Position numbers and translations under genes: made by a program. Under the pieces are notes generated by a model that was not told the origin of the DNA, ran no database searches, and worked only from the letters and a program-made list of their open reading frames with translations. From NCBI RefSeq assembly GCF_000772955.1, contig NZ_JPVO01000051.1, positions 158,754 to 222,753 on the forward strand: a DNA stretch of 64,000 nt, given 5' to 3'. Of the stretch, positions 16,998 through 26,937 are shown piece after piece. The DNA is from Ureibacillus sinduriensis BLB-1 = JCM 15800. GTDB taxonomy: Bacteria > Bacillota > Bacilli > Bacillales_A > Planococcaceae. Numbering within the stretch: the stretch's first letter is position 1; each line of letters opens with the position of its first letter.

Positions 16998-17477
16998 TTA
17001 CTTATGATACGGTTCACCCTTAATGATTCTGAAGCTACGATAAATCTGTTCGACCAACACAAGCTTCATTAGCTGGTGGGGAAGCGTCATTTTACCGAAG
17101 CTTAGTTTTTCGTCCGCGCGCTTTTGTACATCTTCATGAAGACCGAGTGAACCGCCGATGACAAAGGCGACTTTGCTGGTGCCGTAAGTCATGAGGGATT
17201 GGAGGTTTTGGGCCATTTCTTCCGAGGATTTCATTTTCCCATCGATTGCGAGTGCGATGACATGCATGCCGTCATTGATTTTTGCCAAAATCCGTTCTCC
17301 TTCTTTTCGTTTCACAATCTCCATTTCCGCTTCGCTTAATTGTTCTGGGGCTTTTTCATCGGGAACTTCCACTAATTCGACCTTGGCGTAACTCCCTAGC
17401 CGTTTCACGTATTCATCTATCCCCATCTTTAAATACTTTTCTTTTAATTTTCCGACCGAAATGATCGTGATATTCAT
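16998..17477 (-). CDS. rlmH: 23S rRNA (pseudouridine1915-N3)-methyltransferase RlmH
   Basis: A 159-residue SPOUT methyltransferase that methylates pseudouridine 1915 in helix 69 of 23S rRNA within assembled ribosomes. The SPOUT knot residues FVIGGSLGL and the C-terminal [19 protein letters not shown] region (GEPYHK-stop) are typical, and the length is standard. Its 3' end is the known attachment site for SCC elements (orfX in staphylococci) and here has a second copy at 15882-15902. Confidence 0.96.
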   Translation of the reverse strand: MNITIISVGKLKEKYLKMGIDEYVKRLGSYAKVELVEVPDEKAPEQLSEAEMEIVKRKEGERILAKINDGMHVIALAIDGKMKSSEEMAQNLQSLMTYGTSKVAFVIGGSLGLHEDVQKRADEKLSFGKMTLPHQLMKLVLVEQIYRSFRIIKGEPYHK

Positions 17478-17707
17478 AGATTTTTCACCTTTACATTATA
17501 TTCATAATTAAGCTCCCACAATCGATCCTTTACTAATCTTAACTTGTGGGAACCGATAGCAATGCCCGTTATATATGAGTTCTTTTTTCACTTTAGTTAG
17601 AAAATTTAAATACAAACAATTTATCCACGTTAATATTTCATTTACAAACAACTTATCCACAAAAGTTATACACATATCCACAATTAGATTCTATATCTTG
17701 TGTAAAG

Positions 17708-17872
17708 TTATTTACTTGATACAATATATGTTGCATGCTCTTCACAGTAGGAACACTTTGTGGATAACTTTTCGTCATCCGATAGTTTGTCCATAATCGG
17801 GAACTCTTTTGTTTCCGCCACGAACATGTCCAAAGCGTGGTCTATATGGTTTTCACAGCTATAATTTGTCAC
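17708..17872 (-). CDS. CxxH/CxxC small protein (BA_5709 family)
   Basis: A 54-residue protein with CENH near the N-terminus (CxxH) and CSYC (CxxC) further on, a likely metal-binding pair, as in the small Bacillales family named for these motifs. Function unknown. The start is a GTG at 17872, preceded by GGAGGTG at good spacing; the longer frame to 17908 lacks a ribosome site. Its coding sequence includes one DnaA box. Confidence 0.75.
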   Translation of the reverse strand: MTNYSCENHIDHALDMFVAETKEFPIMDKLSDDEKLSTKCSYCEEHATYIVSSK

Positions 17873-17956
17873 TGGTTGGCACCTCCCTATTTTCAGTAAT
17901 TTCAACAAACTTATTCACAGTTTATTCTATGTTATCCACAAACTATTGTAACAGAC

Positions 17957-17997
17957 AAAAAAAGAGTAGGAAAGAAAAGGACTTTCTTCCACTACTC
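17957..17997 (-). terminator. Terminator of htrA
   Basis: On the minus strand GAGTAG.GGAAGAAAG pairs with CTTTC..CTACTC, followed by seven Ts. It lies 54 bp beyond the htrA stop, between DnaA boxes. Confidence 0.78.
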
Positions 17998-18050
17998 ACT
18001 GTGCATATTTTGCTAAAAGTTATCCACATTTTTAATATTCATTAACCCGA

Positions 18051-19343
18051 TTATACAGTTGTTCCTTCGGTTAGCGTCAATTTTAGCTCCACTAACTTGC
18101 CTTGGCGATACACTTTGATTGTTATCGTTTCCCCAATATCTGTTTCATTATATAAATATTGACGCAAGTCAATGGCATTTTCTACTTTCTTTCCGCCCAT
18201 TTCTACAATAACGTCATATTGTTCCACTCCAGCATTCCCAGCGGCTGAACCTGCCACAACTTCTGACACGACAACACCAGTTGTTACTTCCTCTGGCAAA
18301 CGTAATTGTTGTTGTTGGTAGAATGCTGGGACATCTGTTAAATCCAATAAACCGATTCCCATCGTTGGGCGTTTTACTTCCCCATTGCTTTCCAACTCCT
18401 CGATAATGGGAATTACCGTATTAATTGGAATCGAGAAGCCTAAGCCTTCAATCGTATCTTGGGCAATCTTCATGGAGTTGATACCGACTAATTCGCCCGC
18501 AATGTTAATTAATGCCCCGCCGCTGTTCCCAGGATTAATGGCGGCGTCTGTTTGCAGCACTTCCACTTCCCAGTCTTCTGTACCGTCCGCATTTAAGTCA
18601 ACCGGTACAGAGCGGTCAGTACCTGAAATAACACCGGTTGTCACAGAACCATAGAAATCCAATCCAAGAGGATTCCCTATTGCAATGACTGTTTCACCTT
18701 GTTTCAGTACTTCCGAATCCCCAAACTTTGCGACTGTTTTAACATTTTCCGCACTAATAGAGACAACAGCTAAATCTGTCCAAATATCGCTCCCAACTAA
18801 TTTTGCCTCTTCCTTTGTTCCATCTGCTAGTGTAACTTCCAGCTGTTTCGCACCTTCCACTACATGGTAGTTTGTAATGACATAGGCAAGATCATTATCG
18901 ACTTTATAAATCACACCCGACCCGCTGCCCGCTTCAGCTGTCGTGGCTTGTTGGTTCCAGAAATCACTTACCTCCTGCATATTTGTAATTCCCACCACTG
19001 CTTCAGACACCGATTCAACAGCTGTTGTAATATCGGTTGTTACTTCGGTTGCAGTTTGTGTAACTGTTGATGCTGTGCCATTATTTGAATTTGTTGAGTG
19101 ACTGGAACTAGGGAGCTGATTCGACAATGACGGCACTAATAGCCATATTAATAGGGCACCGATAATGACACCGGCAAGCCCACTAAAAAAATAACCCGCT
19201 TTGTTGCCATTCCCCTTTTTGGAGCGGCGTTTATTTTCCTCTTCCTGCTCACGTCTTAATCGCTCCTGGAGTGGTGAGTAAGAATTTACATGTTCATTTT
19301 GTTCTTGCTTATTGTTAATTTCATCTTCATTATAGTAGCTCAT
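18051..19343 (-). CDS. HtrA/DegP-like S1C serine protease
   Basis: A 430-residue membrane-anchored protease (HtrC/YycK type) that degrades or checks misfolded proteins outside the membrane. Layout: charged cytosolic part (1-48), one membrane segment (about 51-72), Ser/Thr-rich linker, chymotrypsin-like domain with His160 (NYHVV), Asp190 (TDLAVV) and Ser274 (GNSGGA), and a PDZ domain (about 335-425). The gene follows the walRKHIJ operon, as in many Bacillales, but has its own terminator on each side. Confidence 0.94.
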   Translation of the reverse strand: MSYYNEDEINNKQEQNEHVNSYSPLQERLRREQEEENKRRSKKGNGNKAGYFFSGLAGVIIGALLIWLLVPSLSNQLPSSSHSTNSNNGTASTVTQTATEVTTDITTAVESVSEAVVGITNMQEVSDFWNQQATTAEAGSGSGVIYKVDNDLAYVITNYHVVEGAKQLEVTLADGTKEEAKLVGSDIWTDLAVVSISAENVKTVAKFGDSEVLKQGETVIAIGNPLGLDFYGSVTTGVISGTDRSVPVDLNADGTEDWEVEVLQTDAAINPGNSGGALINIAGELVGINSMKIAQDTIEGLGFSIPINTVIPIIEELESNGEVKRPTMGIGLLDLTDVPAFYQQQQLRLPEEVTTGVVVSEVVAGSAAGNAGVEQYDVIVEMGGKKVENAIDLRQYLYNETDIGETITIKVYRQGKLVELKLTLTEGTTV

Positions 19344-19424
19344 CTATTTCATCCTTTCATTCACTTGTTGTCATTATGATACAATCCGAACATTAAAATT
19401 ACATGAAAATGAAATAAAACAAAA

Positions 19425-19470
19425 TTAAAAAAGAAGATATGACAAAGGGTTGTTTTGTCATATCTTCTTA
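19425..19470 (-). terminator. Terminator of the wal operon
   Basis: AAGAAGATATGACAAA (19431-19446) pairs with TTTTGTCATATCTTCTT, followed by Ts on the minus strand. It lies directly behind walJ. Confidence 0.88.
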
Positions 19471-19473
19471 CTG

Positions 19474-20262
19474 TTAAACTGTTACTAGCAAAGTTGGTTC
19501 TTCCGCGTCTGTATCGTGGATATTCACATACTCGCCAGCAATAATACCACAAGATTGCAATGTTTGTGTTACACTCATGCGGGCTAAATCTTTCATATTA
19601 TTATCTTTGCTCAAATGGGATAAATATATTTGAGTGGGCTTCTCAAAGACCACTTCACTCATAGCAACTGCTGCATCTTCATTTGAAACATGTCCAACAT
19701 CACTTAAGATTCGACGTTTGACAGACCAAGGATACCGCCCCATTTGAAGCATGCCGATATCATGATTGCTTTCAAATACAAAGGAATCAGCACCTCTTAT
19801 AATCCCTTTCATCCGATCACTAACATAGCCGGTGTCTGTAATTAAAACCAGCTTGCGCCCATTTTCATGGAACACATAAAACATTGGGTCGACGGCATCA
19901 TGAGATACTGCAAAAGATTCGATATTCAAAGATCCAAAGGATTGTACAGTCTCCATATTAAAAACAAACTTTTGTTCCAATGGGATGTTTCCGATATGAC
20001 CTTCCATCGCTTGCCAAGTCTTTTCGTTCGCATATATCGGGACATTATATTTCCGCGCCACAACACCTAGCCCTTTAATATGATCGCTATGTTCGTGCGT
20101 TACTAAAATTCCTGATAATTTTTTCATATCACGATCAATTTTAGCAAACAGCTGCTCCATTTTTTTGCCGGTTAAACCGGCATCAACTAGAAATGCATGT
20201 TCATCGTTTTCCACATAGACAGCGTTTCCAGTACTTCCACTCGCTAAAACACTAAATCGCAT
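19474..20262 (-). CDS. walJ: WalJ/YycJ metallo-beta-lactamase-fold hydrolase
   Basis: A 262-residue MBL-fold protein with the metal motif [12 protein letters not shown] and the second site FESNHD. WalJ of Bacillales is a nuclease-like protein linked to the WalRK pathway and to DNA repair, with no settled substrate. The gene ends the wal operon, 4 bp after walI. Confidence 0.94.
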   Translation of the reverse strand: MRFSVLASGSTGNAVYVENDEHAFLVDAGLTGKKMEQLFAKIDRDMKKLSGILVTHEHSDHIKGLGVVARKYNVPIYANEKTWQAMEGHIGNIPLEQKFVFNMETVQSFGSLNIESFAVSHDAVDPMFYVFHENGRKLVLITDTGYVSDRMKGIIRGADSFVFESNHDIGMLQMGRYPWSVKRRILSDVGHVSNEDAAVAMSEVVFEKPTQIYLSHLSKDNNMKDLARMSVTQTLQSCGIIAGEYVNIHDTDAEEPTLLVTV

Positions 20263-20266
20263 ACGA

Positions 20267-21151
20267 TTACTCCCTACTTTTTTCTATTTCTGCCTCTAGA
20301 TCTATTTCTTTATCATTTGTCATGGCATCTTCTACGGCCTCTTCAACTTCTTCTACCATCGATGTATCCAACGTCAAATCCAGTACCACACCTTCAACAG
20401 CATTAACAAAGTATTCTTTTTCTTCACCGGTTTCCGTTTTGACTCGTATTTCCCAAGTTGGCACAAAGACTTGTGTTAACTGCACTAACGTTGAATATCC
20501 TAAATTCACTTTGGTTATCGTGGAGTTTGGTGCTAACAGCCCTTTATTATAAAGCATTTGAATTGCATTCAACGGTGTTGTCAGTACTTTTTCTTCCTGG
20601 AAGGATTCGAGATCTTCCAAAAGAGTTTGCTCGTATTCTATGATTTCGTTCTGATCATTCCAATGAACTCTCACTAGACCATTTCTAATATAATAGAGTG
20701 TCCTTGAATTCGCAGTCTGGAAGAAAGTCGCCGTTTTGTTCGCTTTATCAATTTGCCACAAAGTATAAGAAGCACCATTATAAACATTTAGTTTTAAAAA
20801 TTCATTATAGGATGTTGCTTCATCTATATTTTTGATTTCAAAGGGTTCTTTTAAAGTGACAGTCAATTTATTTTTATCTATGAAAATATCTTCGGCGTTT
20901 CCAAGTTTAAGATCCTCATCCTCAAAGTTCTTTGCTTTTCCTGAAATATAGGCAGCTTTTTCAATATTTGTTGGTAATACCCCATACGATATATTATCAT
21001 CCTTTAGACGCGCTTCGATATTTTTTTCTCCCAATGTTTCTTTCTGAACTTGCTGCGTTTCAGTATGGCGGTTTAAATACAGCGAGAATAAAAAGACATC
21101 TAAAATCAAAAATACGACGATGAATATAGATTTCGATTTACTCCAATCCAT
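20267..21151 (-). CDS. walI: WalI/YycI, regulator of WalK
   Basis: A 294-residue protein with an N-terminal membrane anchor (about 6-26) and an extracytoplasmic domain of the YycI family. With WalH it forms a membrane complex that restrains or tunes the WalK kinase. It overlaps walH by 14 bp. Confidence 0.93.
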   Translation of the reverse strand: MDWSKSKSIFIVVFLILDVFLFSLYLNRHTETQQVQKETLGEKNIEARLKDDNISYGVLPTNIEKAAYISGKAKNFEDEDLKLGNAEDIFIDKNKLTVTLKEPFEIKNIDEATSYNEFLKLNVYNGASYTLWQIDKANKTATFFQTANSRTLYYIRNGLVRVHWNDQNEIIEYEQTLLEDLESFQEEKVLTTPLNAIQMLYNKGLLAPNSTITKVNLGYSTLVQLTQVFVPTWEIRVKTETGEEKEYFVNAVEGVVLDLTLDTSMVEEVEEAVEDAMTNDKEIDLEAEIEKSRE

Positions 21152-22448
21152 ACTGGACCCCTCCTACTGATATATTGGTTAAGGGTATCGAACTACCATC
21201 TCGAATGACAAACCATCTAGGTTCAAGGGAATAAACTTTTGGCTTTTGCGGGTCTGGTGTTAAATTATAGCCCAGAACCAAATCATCAATATTCTTTAGC
21301 GTTTCAAGTGTTTCAATTACTTCTGGACCTGACGGTAATTGATGGGTGCTAGATTCCGACACGCCAAATAAATAATATGGTCTAGTATATTTGAAAACCT
21401 GATTGTCTCCCCACGTCACCGTTATTCGAGTTGATGTATTACTGCTGAAGACAGGCAAACCTTGCAGGAATAATTGATATTCGATAATACGGTTTCCAAC
21501 ATTACTGTAGCTATATCTGTAGTCTCCAGTTAAGCCGCCATGCTGATTAATAAAGTCGTAGCTATCTTGGATAAGCTCGGATTGTTCGATTTCCACAATT
21601 CTTTCGGATGGGGGGGCATATACATAGCTGATTGTTTTGGTTCTGGAATCAGAAGTCATCATAGCCATTCCATCCGTATAGGTATTGCTCTCGATATTCT
21701 TCCGGACTAAATTTGTATCTTTAAATAAGACGTTTTTAAACTTTTCCGAGGAGATCTCGTCAATATAGTACGTGTATTGAACTAGATCAACCGGATTGGA
21801 TGGTACATATATAGAAAGCTCATTAGGTCTCTCTATTTCTTCGTATGGCACGAATTTTTGAGTAGCCTTTATAAAAGTAGAGTGAAACTGTTCTTCACTA
21901 ATCGCCACTACTGTTGTGGCAAGTGTTTGTTTTTCCTTGCTAATAAAGGATAATTCCAAAGTTCTTCCCTGATTCTGCTTTAAATTGCTCCAATCAATCA
22001 AAATATGACTAAATGTAATTTTATGAAGATCACTTTGAGTGAATTTGAGCACGGATCGAAATGTATCAATCGGTATTTCGGCCGGGAAGAAAAGTGTCAT
22101 TTGATTTTCTGAATGAATCTTGCTATTAATCTCTTCTTCCGATAAATTACTTTGCATATACATCAATTCGGTTGCATTCAACCCTGCAATGGCTTCCATG
22201 ACATTTCTAACAGCAGAAGTTGAGACCGTTCCTGAAAAGTTCCCGTTTTCATAAGACAAAATACGATACGGTTTTAATACCTCTTGTATTTCCTTCTCAT
22301 CCCCGAGCTTAATTTGCTTAACGGCTGAATCCTCTATATTTTCATAATTCGGCGTATAAGTCCAAATTGAAAATGTTAGTATAAGACTTAAAATGACGAG
22401 AAGAAACAGGACAAACGATTTAATTTGTTCTACATGTTTCACTCCCAA
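21138..22448 (-). CDS. walH: WalH/YycH, regulator of WalK
   Basis: A 436-residue protein with a membrane anchor near residues 10-30 and a three-domain extracytoplasmic YycH part. It interacts with WalI and WalK in the membrane. It overlaps the walK end by 10 bp, as expected of a tightly packed operon. Confidence 0.93.
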   Translation of the reverse strand: MGVKHVEQIKSFVLFLLVILSLILTFSIWTYTPNYENIEDSAVKQIKLGDEKEIQEVLKPYRILSYENGNFSGTVSTSAVRNVMEAIAGLNATELMYMQSNLSEEEINSKIHSENQMTLFFPAEIPIDTFRSVLKFTQSDLHKITFSHILIDWSNLKQNQGRTLELSFISKEKQTLATTVVAISEEQFHSTFIKATQKFVPYEEIERPNELSIYVPSNPVDLVQYTYYIDEISSEKFKNVLFKDTNLVRKNIESNTYTDGMAMMTSDSRTKTISYVYAPPSERIVEIEQSELIQDSYDFINQHGGLTGDYRYSYSNVGNRIIEYQLFLQGLPVFSSNTSTRITVTWGDNQVFKYTRPYYLFGVSESSTHQLPSGPEVIETLETLKNIDDLVLGYNLTPDPQKPKVYSLEPRWFVIRDGSSIPLTNISVGGVQYGLE

Positions 22449-24265
22449 TCACCTGCCTCATCCAACTCAAATGGCAATGTGAAGAATATCGTTGTCCCTA
22501 CTCCTTCCTCACTTTCCGCCCATATTTTTCCGCCATGTGCTTCAATCATTTCTTTTGCAATCGCAAGACCTAGTCCTGTGCCTCCCATGGCACGCGATCT
22601 TGCACGATCCACGCGATAGAAACGGTCAAAGATCTTGTTTACATTTTCTTTTGGAATACCCATGCCGTCGTCAGAAACCATAACTTTCAGCATGTTTTCC
22701 TGCACGGTAAAACCGAATCGGATATTCCCGCCATCAGGGGAATATTTCAAAGCATTTGAAATGATGTTATCTATTACTTGTGTCAGCTTGTCCGTATCCA
22801 CCTCGACAAAATAGGAAGTATCCGGGATATATCGATTAAACTTCACATTTTGTGATTTGGACATTTCAAACCGGTCGATAATTCGATTAAAGAATTTATT
22901 GAATTCTACAAATTCCTTATTAATCTTATAATCTCGACTATCCATTTTCGATAGATTTAATAAATCATTCACAAGACGGATCATACGCTCGGTTTCGGTT
23001 TGCGTAACATTTAAAAAAGTAGGAGCGATATTTTCATCTCTCCATGCCCCATCCGCCAGTGCTTCCAGATAGCTTCTCATGGTTGTCAGCGGGGTGCGCA
23101 ATTCATGGGATACATTTGCTACAAACTCTCTTCTTTCCATATCTATCTTCTCTTGCTCCGTTATATCATGAATAACCGTTATTAATCCGTTAACAAAACC
23201 GGTTTCCTTCTGGATAACGGAAAAATTCGCTCTTAATATAAACGGCTTATCCTGTGTACTGTAATCTAAATTGATGGATTCCTTCATATGAATCAAATCC
23301 TCAAAGCTGTAGTCTTGATCCAACCCCAAAACCGAAGCTATTGGACGGCTTAACGTGGTTTCACGTGTAACATTTAAAAAGTTAAGTGCAGGGTCATTGA
23401 TCAGAATGACTTTCCCCTTCCGATCAGTCGCAATCACGCCGTCCGTCATATTACTTAAAACCGATGCGAGTTTTCTTCTCTCTGCTTCGGTAGTCGATTG
23501 CGCCTCCTGTAACCGATTTGTTAAATGGTTGAAGGCTATGGCAAGTTGACCAATTTCATCGTCTCCATAAACTCGAACCTTTCTTGAATAATTACCACGA
23601 GACATTGCCTGTGCCTGTCTGCGCATATCTAAAATAGGCTTGGTGATGGTCTTGGCAAATAATATCCCGAGAATAACAGTAATCGTAAGAGACATAGCGA
23701 TACCAATCGCAAATATTTGGTTGATATCTTTCATTTGTTCGAAAACACTTTCAATATCAGACTTGATATAAAGTGCACCTATTACTTTGCCATTTGGCCC
23801 TACATTATCTTTGATAGGAGCCGCTAGAACCCATACTCGTCTTCCGGATTCCAAAGCAATATTCTCGTAATAGTCCTCAGAGGAAATGGCCCTTGTCACT
23901 GTATCATTATTAAATCGCTGCCCAACGATGGATTGGTTGTCCGGATCGGCGGTAGCGAGAACCTTATTATTATCAATAATTAAGATTTCATTGATATCTT
24001 CGGTGGCAAATTCCAATAATATAAGGCTTAAGCTCTCTTGCAAGGTTGGTGTGTTTTCAACCCGTTCCTTTACCAATTCTTCTCGAATGCTATATTGAAC
24101 GAGGTCGATTCGTTGAGTTATGGACTCTTTAAAGTTTTCTTTTAAACTCTCTTCTAACTTTGAAGAAAAGTAAATTCCGATAATTTGTAAAGCAATAACA
24201 ATGAGCAATACATAGATGAGGACAATTTTTACGTGAATCGATTTAAAAAAGCTCACTTTGTGCAT
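22439..24265 (-). CDS. walK: WalK sensor histidine kinase
   Basis: A 608-residue kinase of the essential WalRK system that sets peptidoglycan hydrolase expression. It has two membrane segments (about 12-32 and 183-205) around an extracytoplasmic Cache-like sensor, then HAMP, a PAS domain (MTDGVIATDRKGKVILIN), HisKA with His in VSHELRTPL and HATPase_c (DDGMGIP; GTGLGLAI). A 14/16 parS-like sequence occurs inside the gene at 23357-23372. Confidence 0.96.
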   Translation of the reverse strand: MHKVSFFKSIHVKIVLIYVLLIVIALQIIGIYFSSKLEESLKENFKESITQRIDLVQYSIREELVKERVENTPTLQESLSLILLEFATEDINEILIIDNNKVLATADPDNQSIVGQRFNNDTVTRAISSEDYYENIALESGRRVWVLAAPIKDNVGPNGKVIGALYIKSDIESVFEQMKDINQIFAIGIAMSLTITVILGILFAKTITKPILDMRRQAQAMSRGNYSRKVRVYGDDEIGQLAIAFNHLTNRLQEAQSTTEAERRKLASVLSNMTDGVIATDRKGKVILINDPALNFLNVTRETTLSRPIASVLGLDQDYSFEDLIHMKESINLDYSTQDKPFILRANFSVIQKETGFVNGLITVIHDITEQEKIDMERREFVANVSHELRTPLTTMRSYLEALADGAWRDENIAPTFLNVTQTETERMIRLVNDLLNLSKMDSRDYKINKEFVEFNKFFNRIIDRFEMSKSQNVKFNRYIPDTSYFVEVDTDKLTQVIDNIISNALKYSPDGGNIRFGFTVQENMLKVMVSDDGMGIPKENVNKIFDRFYRVDRARSRAMGGTGLGLAIAKEMIEAHGGKIWAESEEGVGTTIFFTLPFELDEAGDWE

Positions 24266-24270
24266 TTAAA

Positions 24271-24984
24271 TTACTCCTGTTCAGGGTTCCGCAAATAATA
24301 ACCTACTCCGCGACGCGTTACAATCCAGTTTGGATGACTTGGATTATCTTCGATTTTTTCACGCAAACGGCGAATTGTCACATCCACTGTTCGAACATCT
24401 CCGAAATAATCATAGCCCCAGACTGTTTGAAGTAAATGCTCACGTGTCATTACTTGCCCAATGTGCTTTGCCAAATAATGCAACAATTCAAATTCGCGGT
24501 GCGTTAGTTCAATTGTTTCCCCACGTTTTAAAACTAGATAGGCATCTGGTTGAATAATTAAAGTACCTACTGTAATATCATTTGTTTCTTCTTTAACTTC
24601 TTCAGCTTGATTTGACACTTTTAAACGGCGCATATTCGCTTTTACACGGGCGATCAGCTCACGCGTACTGAACGGTTTCGTTACGTAATCATCCGCACCC
24701 ATTTCCAATCCTAATACTTTATCAATTTCGGATCCCTTTGCTGTCAGCATGATGATGGGGAAATCATACTTTTTGCGAATCTCTCGACAAACTTCCATTC
24801 CGTCACGCTTTGGCAGCATAATATCCAGCAACATTAAATCTGGTTGAGATTCTTCAACTTTCTCCAATGCTTCATCACCATCATAGGCACAGATTACCTG
24901 GTACCCTTCTTTTACTAAGTTGAATTGCAAAATGTCTGCAATCGGCTTTTCATCATCACAAACTAATATTGTCTTTGTTGTCAT
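24271..24984 (-). CDS. walR: WalR response regulator
   Basis: A 237-residue OmpR-family regulator: receiver domain with phospho-acceptor Asp in [11 protein letters not shown] and a winged-helix DNA-binding domain (about 135-233). Phosphorylated by WalK, it controls autolysin and cell-wall genes. First gene of the walRKHIJ operon; ribosome site AGGAG precedes ATG 24984. Confidence 0.97.
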   Translation of the reverse strand: MTTKTILVCDDEKPIADILQFNLVKEGYQVICAYDGDEALEKVEESQPDLMLLDIMLPKRDGMEVCREIRKKYDFPIIMLTAKGSEIDKVLGLEMGADDYVTKPFSTRELIARVKANMRRLKVSNQAEEVKEETNDITVGTLIIQPDAYLVLKRGETIELTHREFELLHYLAKHIGQVMTREHLLQTVWGYDYFGDVRTVDVTIRRLREKIEDNPSHPNWIVTRRGVGYYLRNPEQE

Positions 24985-25418
24985 CCTATCTCTCTCCTCT
25001 TCATTACCAATCTATCTATCGTTCGTTAAATAAGTTCAAAATTTATCACATATTAATGGGCATGCTTGTGCAAGCTCATTATAACTATCAAATGGAATTA
25101 TTCATGAATCACATAAACAACTGCCTAAATCACTTTCTACAAATAGCATCTAAAATTAATGCATATCGCTATTATACCAAATAAACACCTTCAATAAGTA
25201 TTAGAAACCGTTAATCTATTAATCAGTATTATCTAAATAGGTTGTTTTCTTTCCTCAATCGGATTCATTTATTTATTTTCTGGGAAATATTTCGACAAAT
25301 TTAGTCATTTGTATTTTTGAAAGATTGCCACCAACATAATGTTTTACAAATCAATTTTTGAATGGCCATATATATAGCAACCGTGGATGATTAATGTTTA
25401 CTCACATCCTTTAAATAG
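24985..25418. promoter_or_regulatory. Intergenic region with candidate walR promoter
   Basis: An extended -10 on the minus strand (TGGTATAAT, 25179-25171) lies about 190 bp before walR, with only a weak -35. Nothing else in the 430 bases could be supported beyond AT-rich sequence. Confidence 0.45.
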
Positions 25419-25452
25419 AAAAAGACAGCCCTTGTAAAATTGGACTGCCTTT
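25419..25452 (-). terminator. Terminator of the M23 peptidase gene
   Basis: On the minus strand AGGCAGTCC pairs, with two G-T wobbles, with GGGCTGTCT and is followed by TTTTTC. Confidence 0.7.
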
Positions 25453-25458
25453 CATACT

Positions 25459-26937
25459 TTAGTGATTCACATATGATAATGGATTAACGAGTGCTCCATT
25501 TTCGTGTATTTCAAAGTGTAAATGTGTACCGGTAGATCGGCCAGTCGATCCCATAATCCCGATAACAGCACCTTGAGGCACCACTTGTCCTACACTTACA
25601 TGTATTTCTGAGAGATGTGCATACACCGTTTCATAGCCATTGTTATGGTTAATGACAATTTTTTGACCATATGTCCCATCCCAACCTGTAGCAGTGACAA
25701 CACCATTATCGGAAGCTTTGATCTCATAGCTGGAAGGGCGAGCTATATCGATTCCTCGATGGTAGCTTCCCCACCGTGAACCCATCTGGCTTGAAATATA
25801 TCCACCAACTGCCGGCCATGCAAAATTGCCGGTACCGCGGGAAGAAATAACTTTAGTTCCTTCAATAGTAATGCTGTCAACAGGTTCAGTTAAAACCGTT
25901 TCATTTGTAACCGTCTTATCAACAACAGCACCATTTACTTGGGATATTACATAAGATACTTCTTTTTTCCCTTTAGATCCTTCTTGCTTAACAACCGTTT
26001 CACCTTTGAACATTGTCTCGTCTTCCTCCACGATTTTTTCAAAAGGGATTTCGGCTAACGTATTTTTTTCTTTCAAGATTTGAACATTTACTAGTGGTTT
26101 TTCAACAGTAACATTTATTTCTTGGCCTATTTGCAGTATAGAGTCCTCTGTTAAGCCTGGGTTTAATTCCAAAACTTGAGCGGTAGAAAGATTATGGGCA
26201 CTTGCGATCGACCCAAGTACATCTCCTGGTTGCACCGCATATTTTTCCCTTTCAAGAGAACCTGTTTTTAAGTAATCGACAGCTTTGGTTGGTGTTAATA
26301 TTTGTGCTGGATCCGTTTTCGTTTCAACACCCGAGATATCTTCTACCAGTTTAATTTCTTTAATCCGTGTTTCATCTGCTTTTAAAGCGGGTAGTGTTTC
26401 TGCAGTAGCATTAGATTCATATTGTTGCAATTCCGCTTCAGTCACATATTGAAGTTTCAACAAACGGATCGTCTTTTCATAATCAGCTTGATCCTTTAGA
26501 TAAACTACTGGTTGCCCGCCAATTTGTAAGGCATAGCTTTCTGCTTTAACAATCATATTTTCTTCTAGCTTTTCAATCGTATGAGCATCGTCCGTTTCAT
26601 ATGAAAACACTTGTTCCGGAATGATCGTAACATTCGATTGGTCATCTATGTTGTAGTCTGTATATACTTCTTTTGCTTTTTGTACTTTTGTTTCAACTAT
26701 CTCGGTAACAGTTTCTTCATTTGAGACTGCTCCTATATATGTATCCCCTAGATAAATGTGGTATATTTTTTCAAATGTATTTGCACTTGTTTCATTCGCA
26801 AATGTATGGCTAGTACTAATTGCTGTAATTAAAAAAGTAGTTATAACTGCTTTCTTAAAAAAATTAGTTTTACCTGATTTAAGACTTATAGTTTGTTTCT
26901 TTGTAAAGTCTCCGTTGATGTTCCATTTCGAACTCAT
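25459..26937 (-). CDS. M23 family murein endopeptidase with LysM and G5 domains
   Basis: A 492-residue secreted or membrane-anchored cell-wall hydrolase. A hydrophobic export segment lies at about 25-45, then a linker-rich domain, LysM (YAVQPGDVLGSIASAHNLS...), a G5 domain (about 285-365) and a C-terminal peptidase_M23 domain with zinc ligands in HRGID and HLHFE. The ATG at 26937 has GAAGGGG upstream and is preferred to the frame start at 26961. It lies beside walRK, whose regulon contains such hydrolases, and a WalR-like site is upstream at 27047-27063. Confidence 0.9.
   Translation of the reverse strand: MSSKWNINGDFTKKQTISLKSGKTNFFKKAVITTFLITAISTSHTFANETSANTFEKIYHIYLGDTYIGAVSNEETVTEIVETKVQKAKEVYTDYNIDDQSNVTIIPEQVFSYETDDAHTIEKLEENMIVKAESYALQIGGQPVVYLKDQADYEKTIRLLKLQYVTEAELQQYESNATAETLPALKADETRIKEIKLVEDISGVETKTDPAQILTPTKAVDYLKTGSLEREKYAVQPGDVLGSIASAHNLSTAQVLELNPGLTEDSILQIGQEINVTVEKPLVNVQILKEKNTLAEIPFEKIVEEDETMFKGETVVKQEGSKGKKEVSYVISQVNGAVVDKTVTNETVLTEPVDSITIEGTKVISSRGTGNFAWPAVGGYISSQMGSRWGSYHRGIDIARPSSYEIKASDNGVVTATGWDGTYGQKIVINHNNGYETVYAHLSEIHVSVGQVVPQGAVIGIMGSTGRSTGTHLHFEIHENGALVNPLSYVNH

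Larger units (their letters stand above)
17621..18028. other. DnaA-box cluster between rlmH and htrA
   Basis: Eight TTATNCACA-type sites: 17621 (TTATCCACG, 8/9), 17653, 17666 (TTATACACA), 17674 (8/9), 17759 (reverse), 17911 (TTATTCACA), 17932 and 18020. They spread over about 400 bp and run through the small gene at 17708-17872. Clusters outside oriC are known in B. subtilis, where they bind DnaA and limit initiation; one, as I recall, is beside yydA (rlmH). Confidence 0.8.

Noticed and set aside
25275..25288. Noc-binding-site-like ATTTTCTGGGAAAT
   Set aside because: 12 of 14 matches to ATTTCCCGGGAAAT but the two mismatches break the central palindrome; in AT-rich sequence this can occur by chance.
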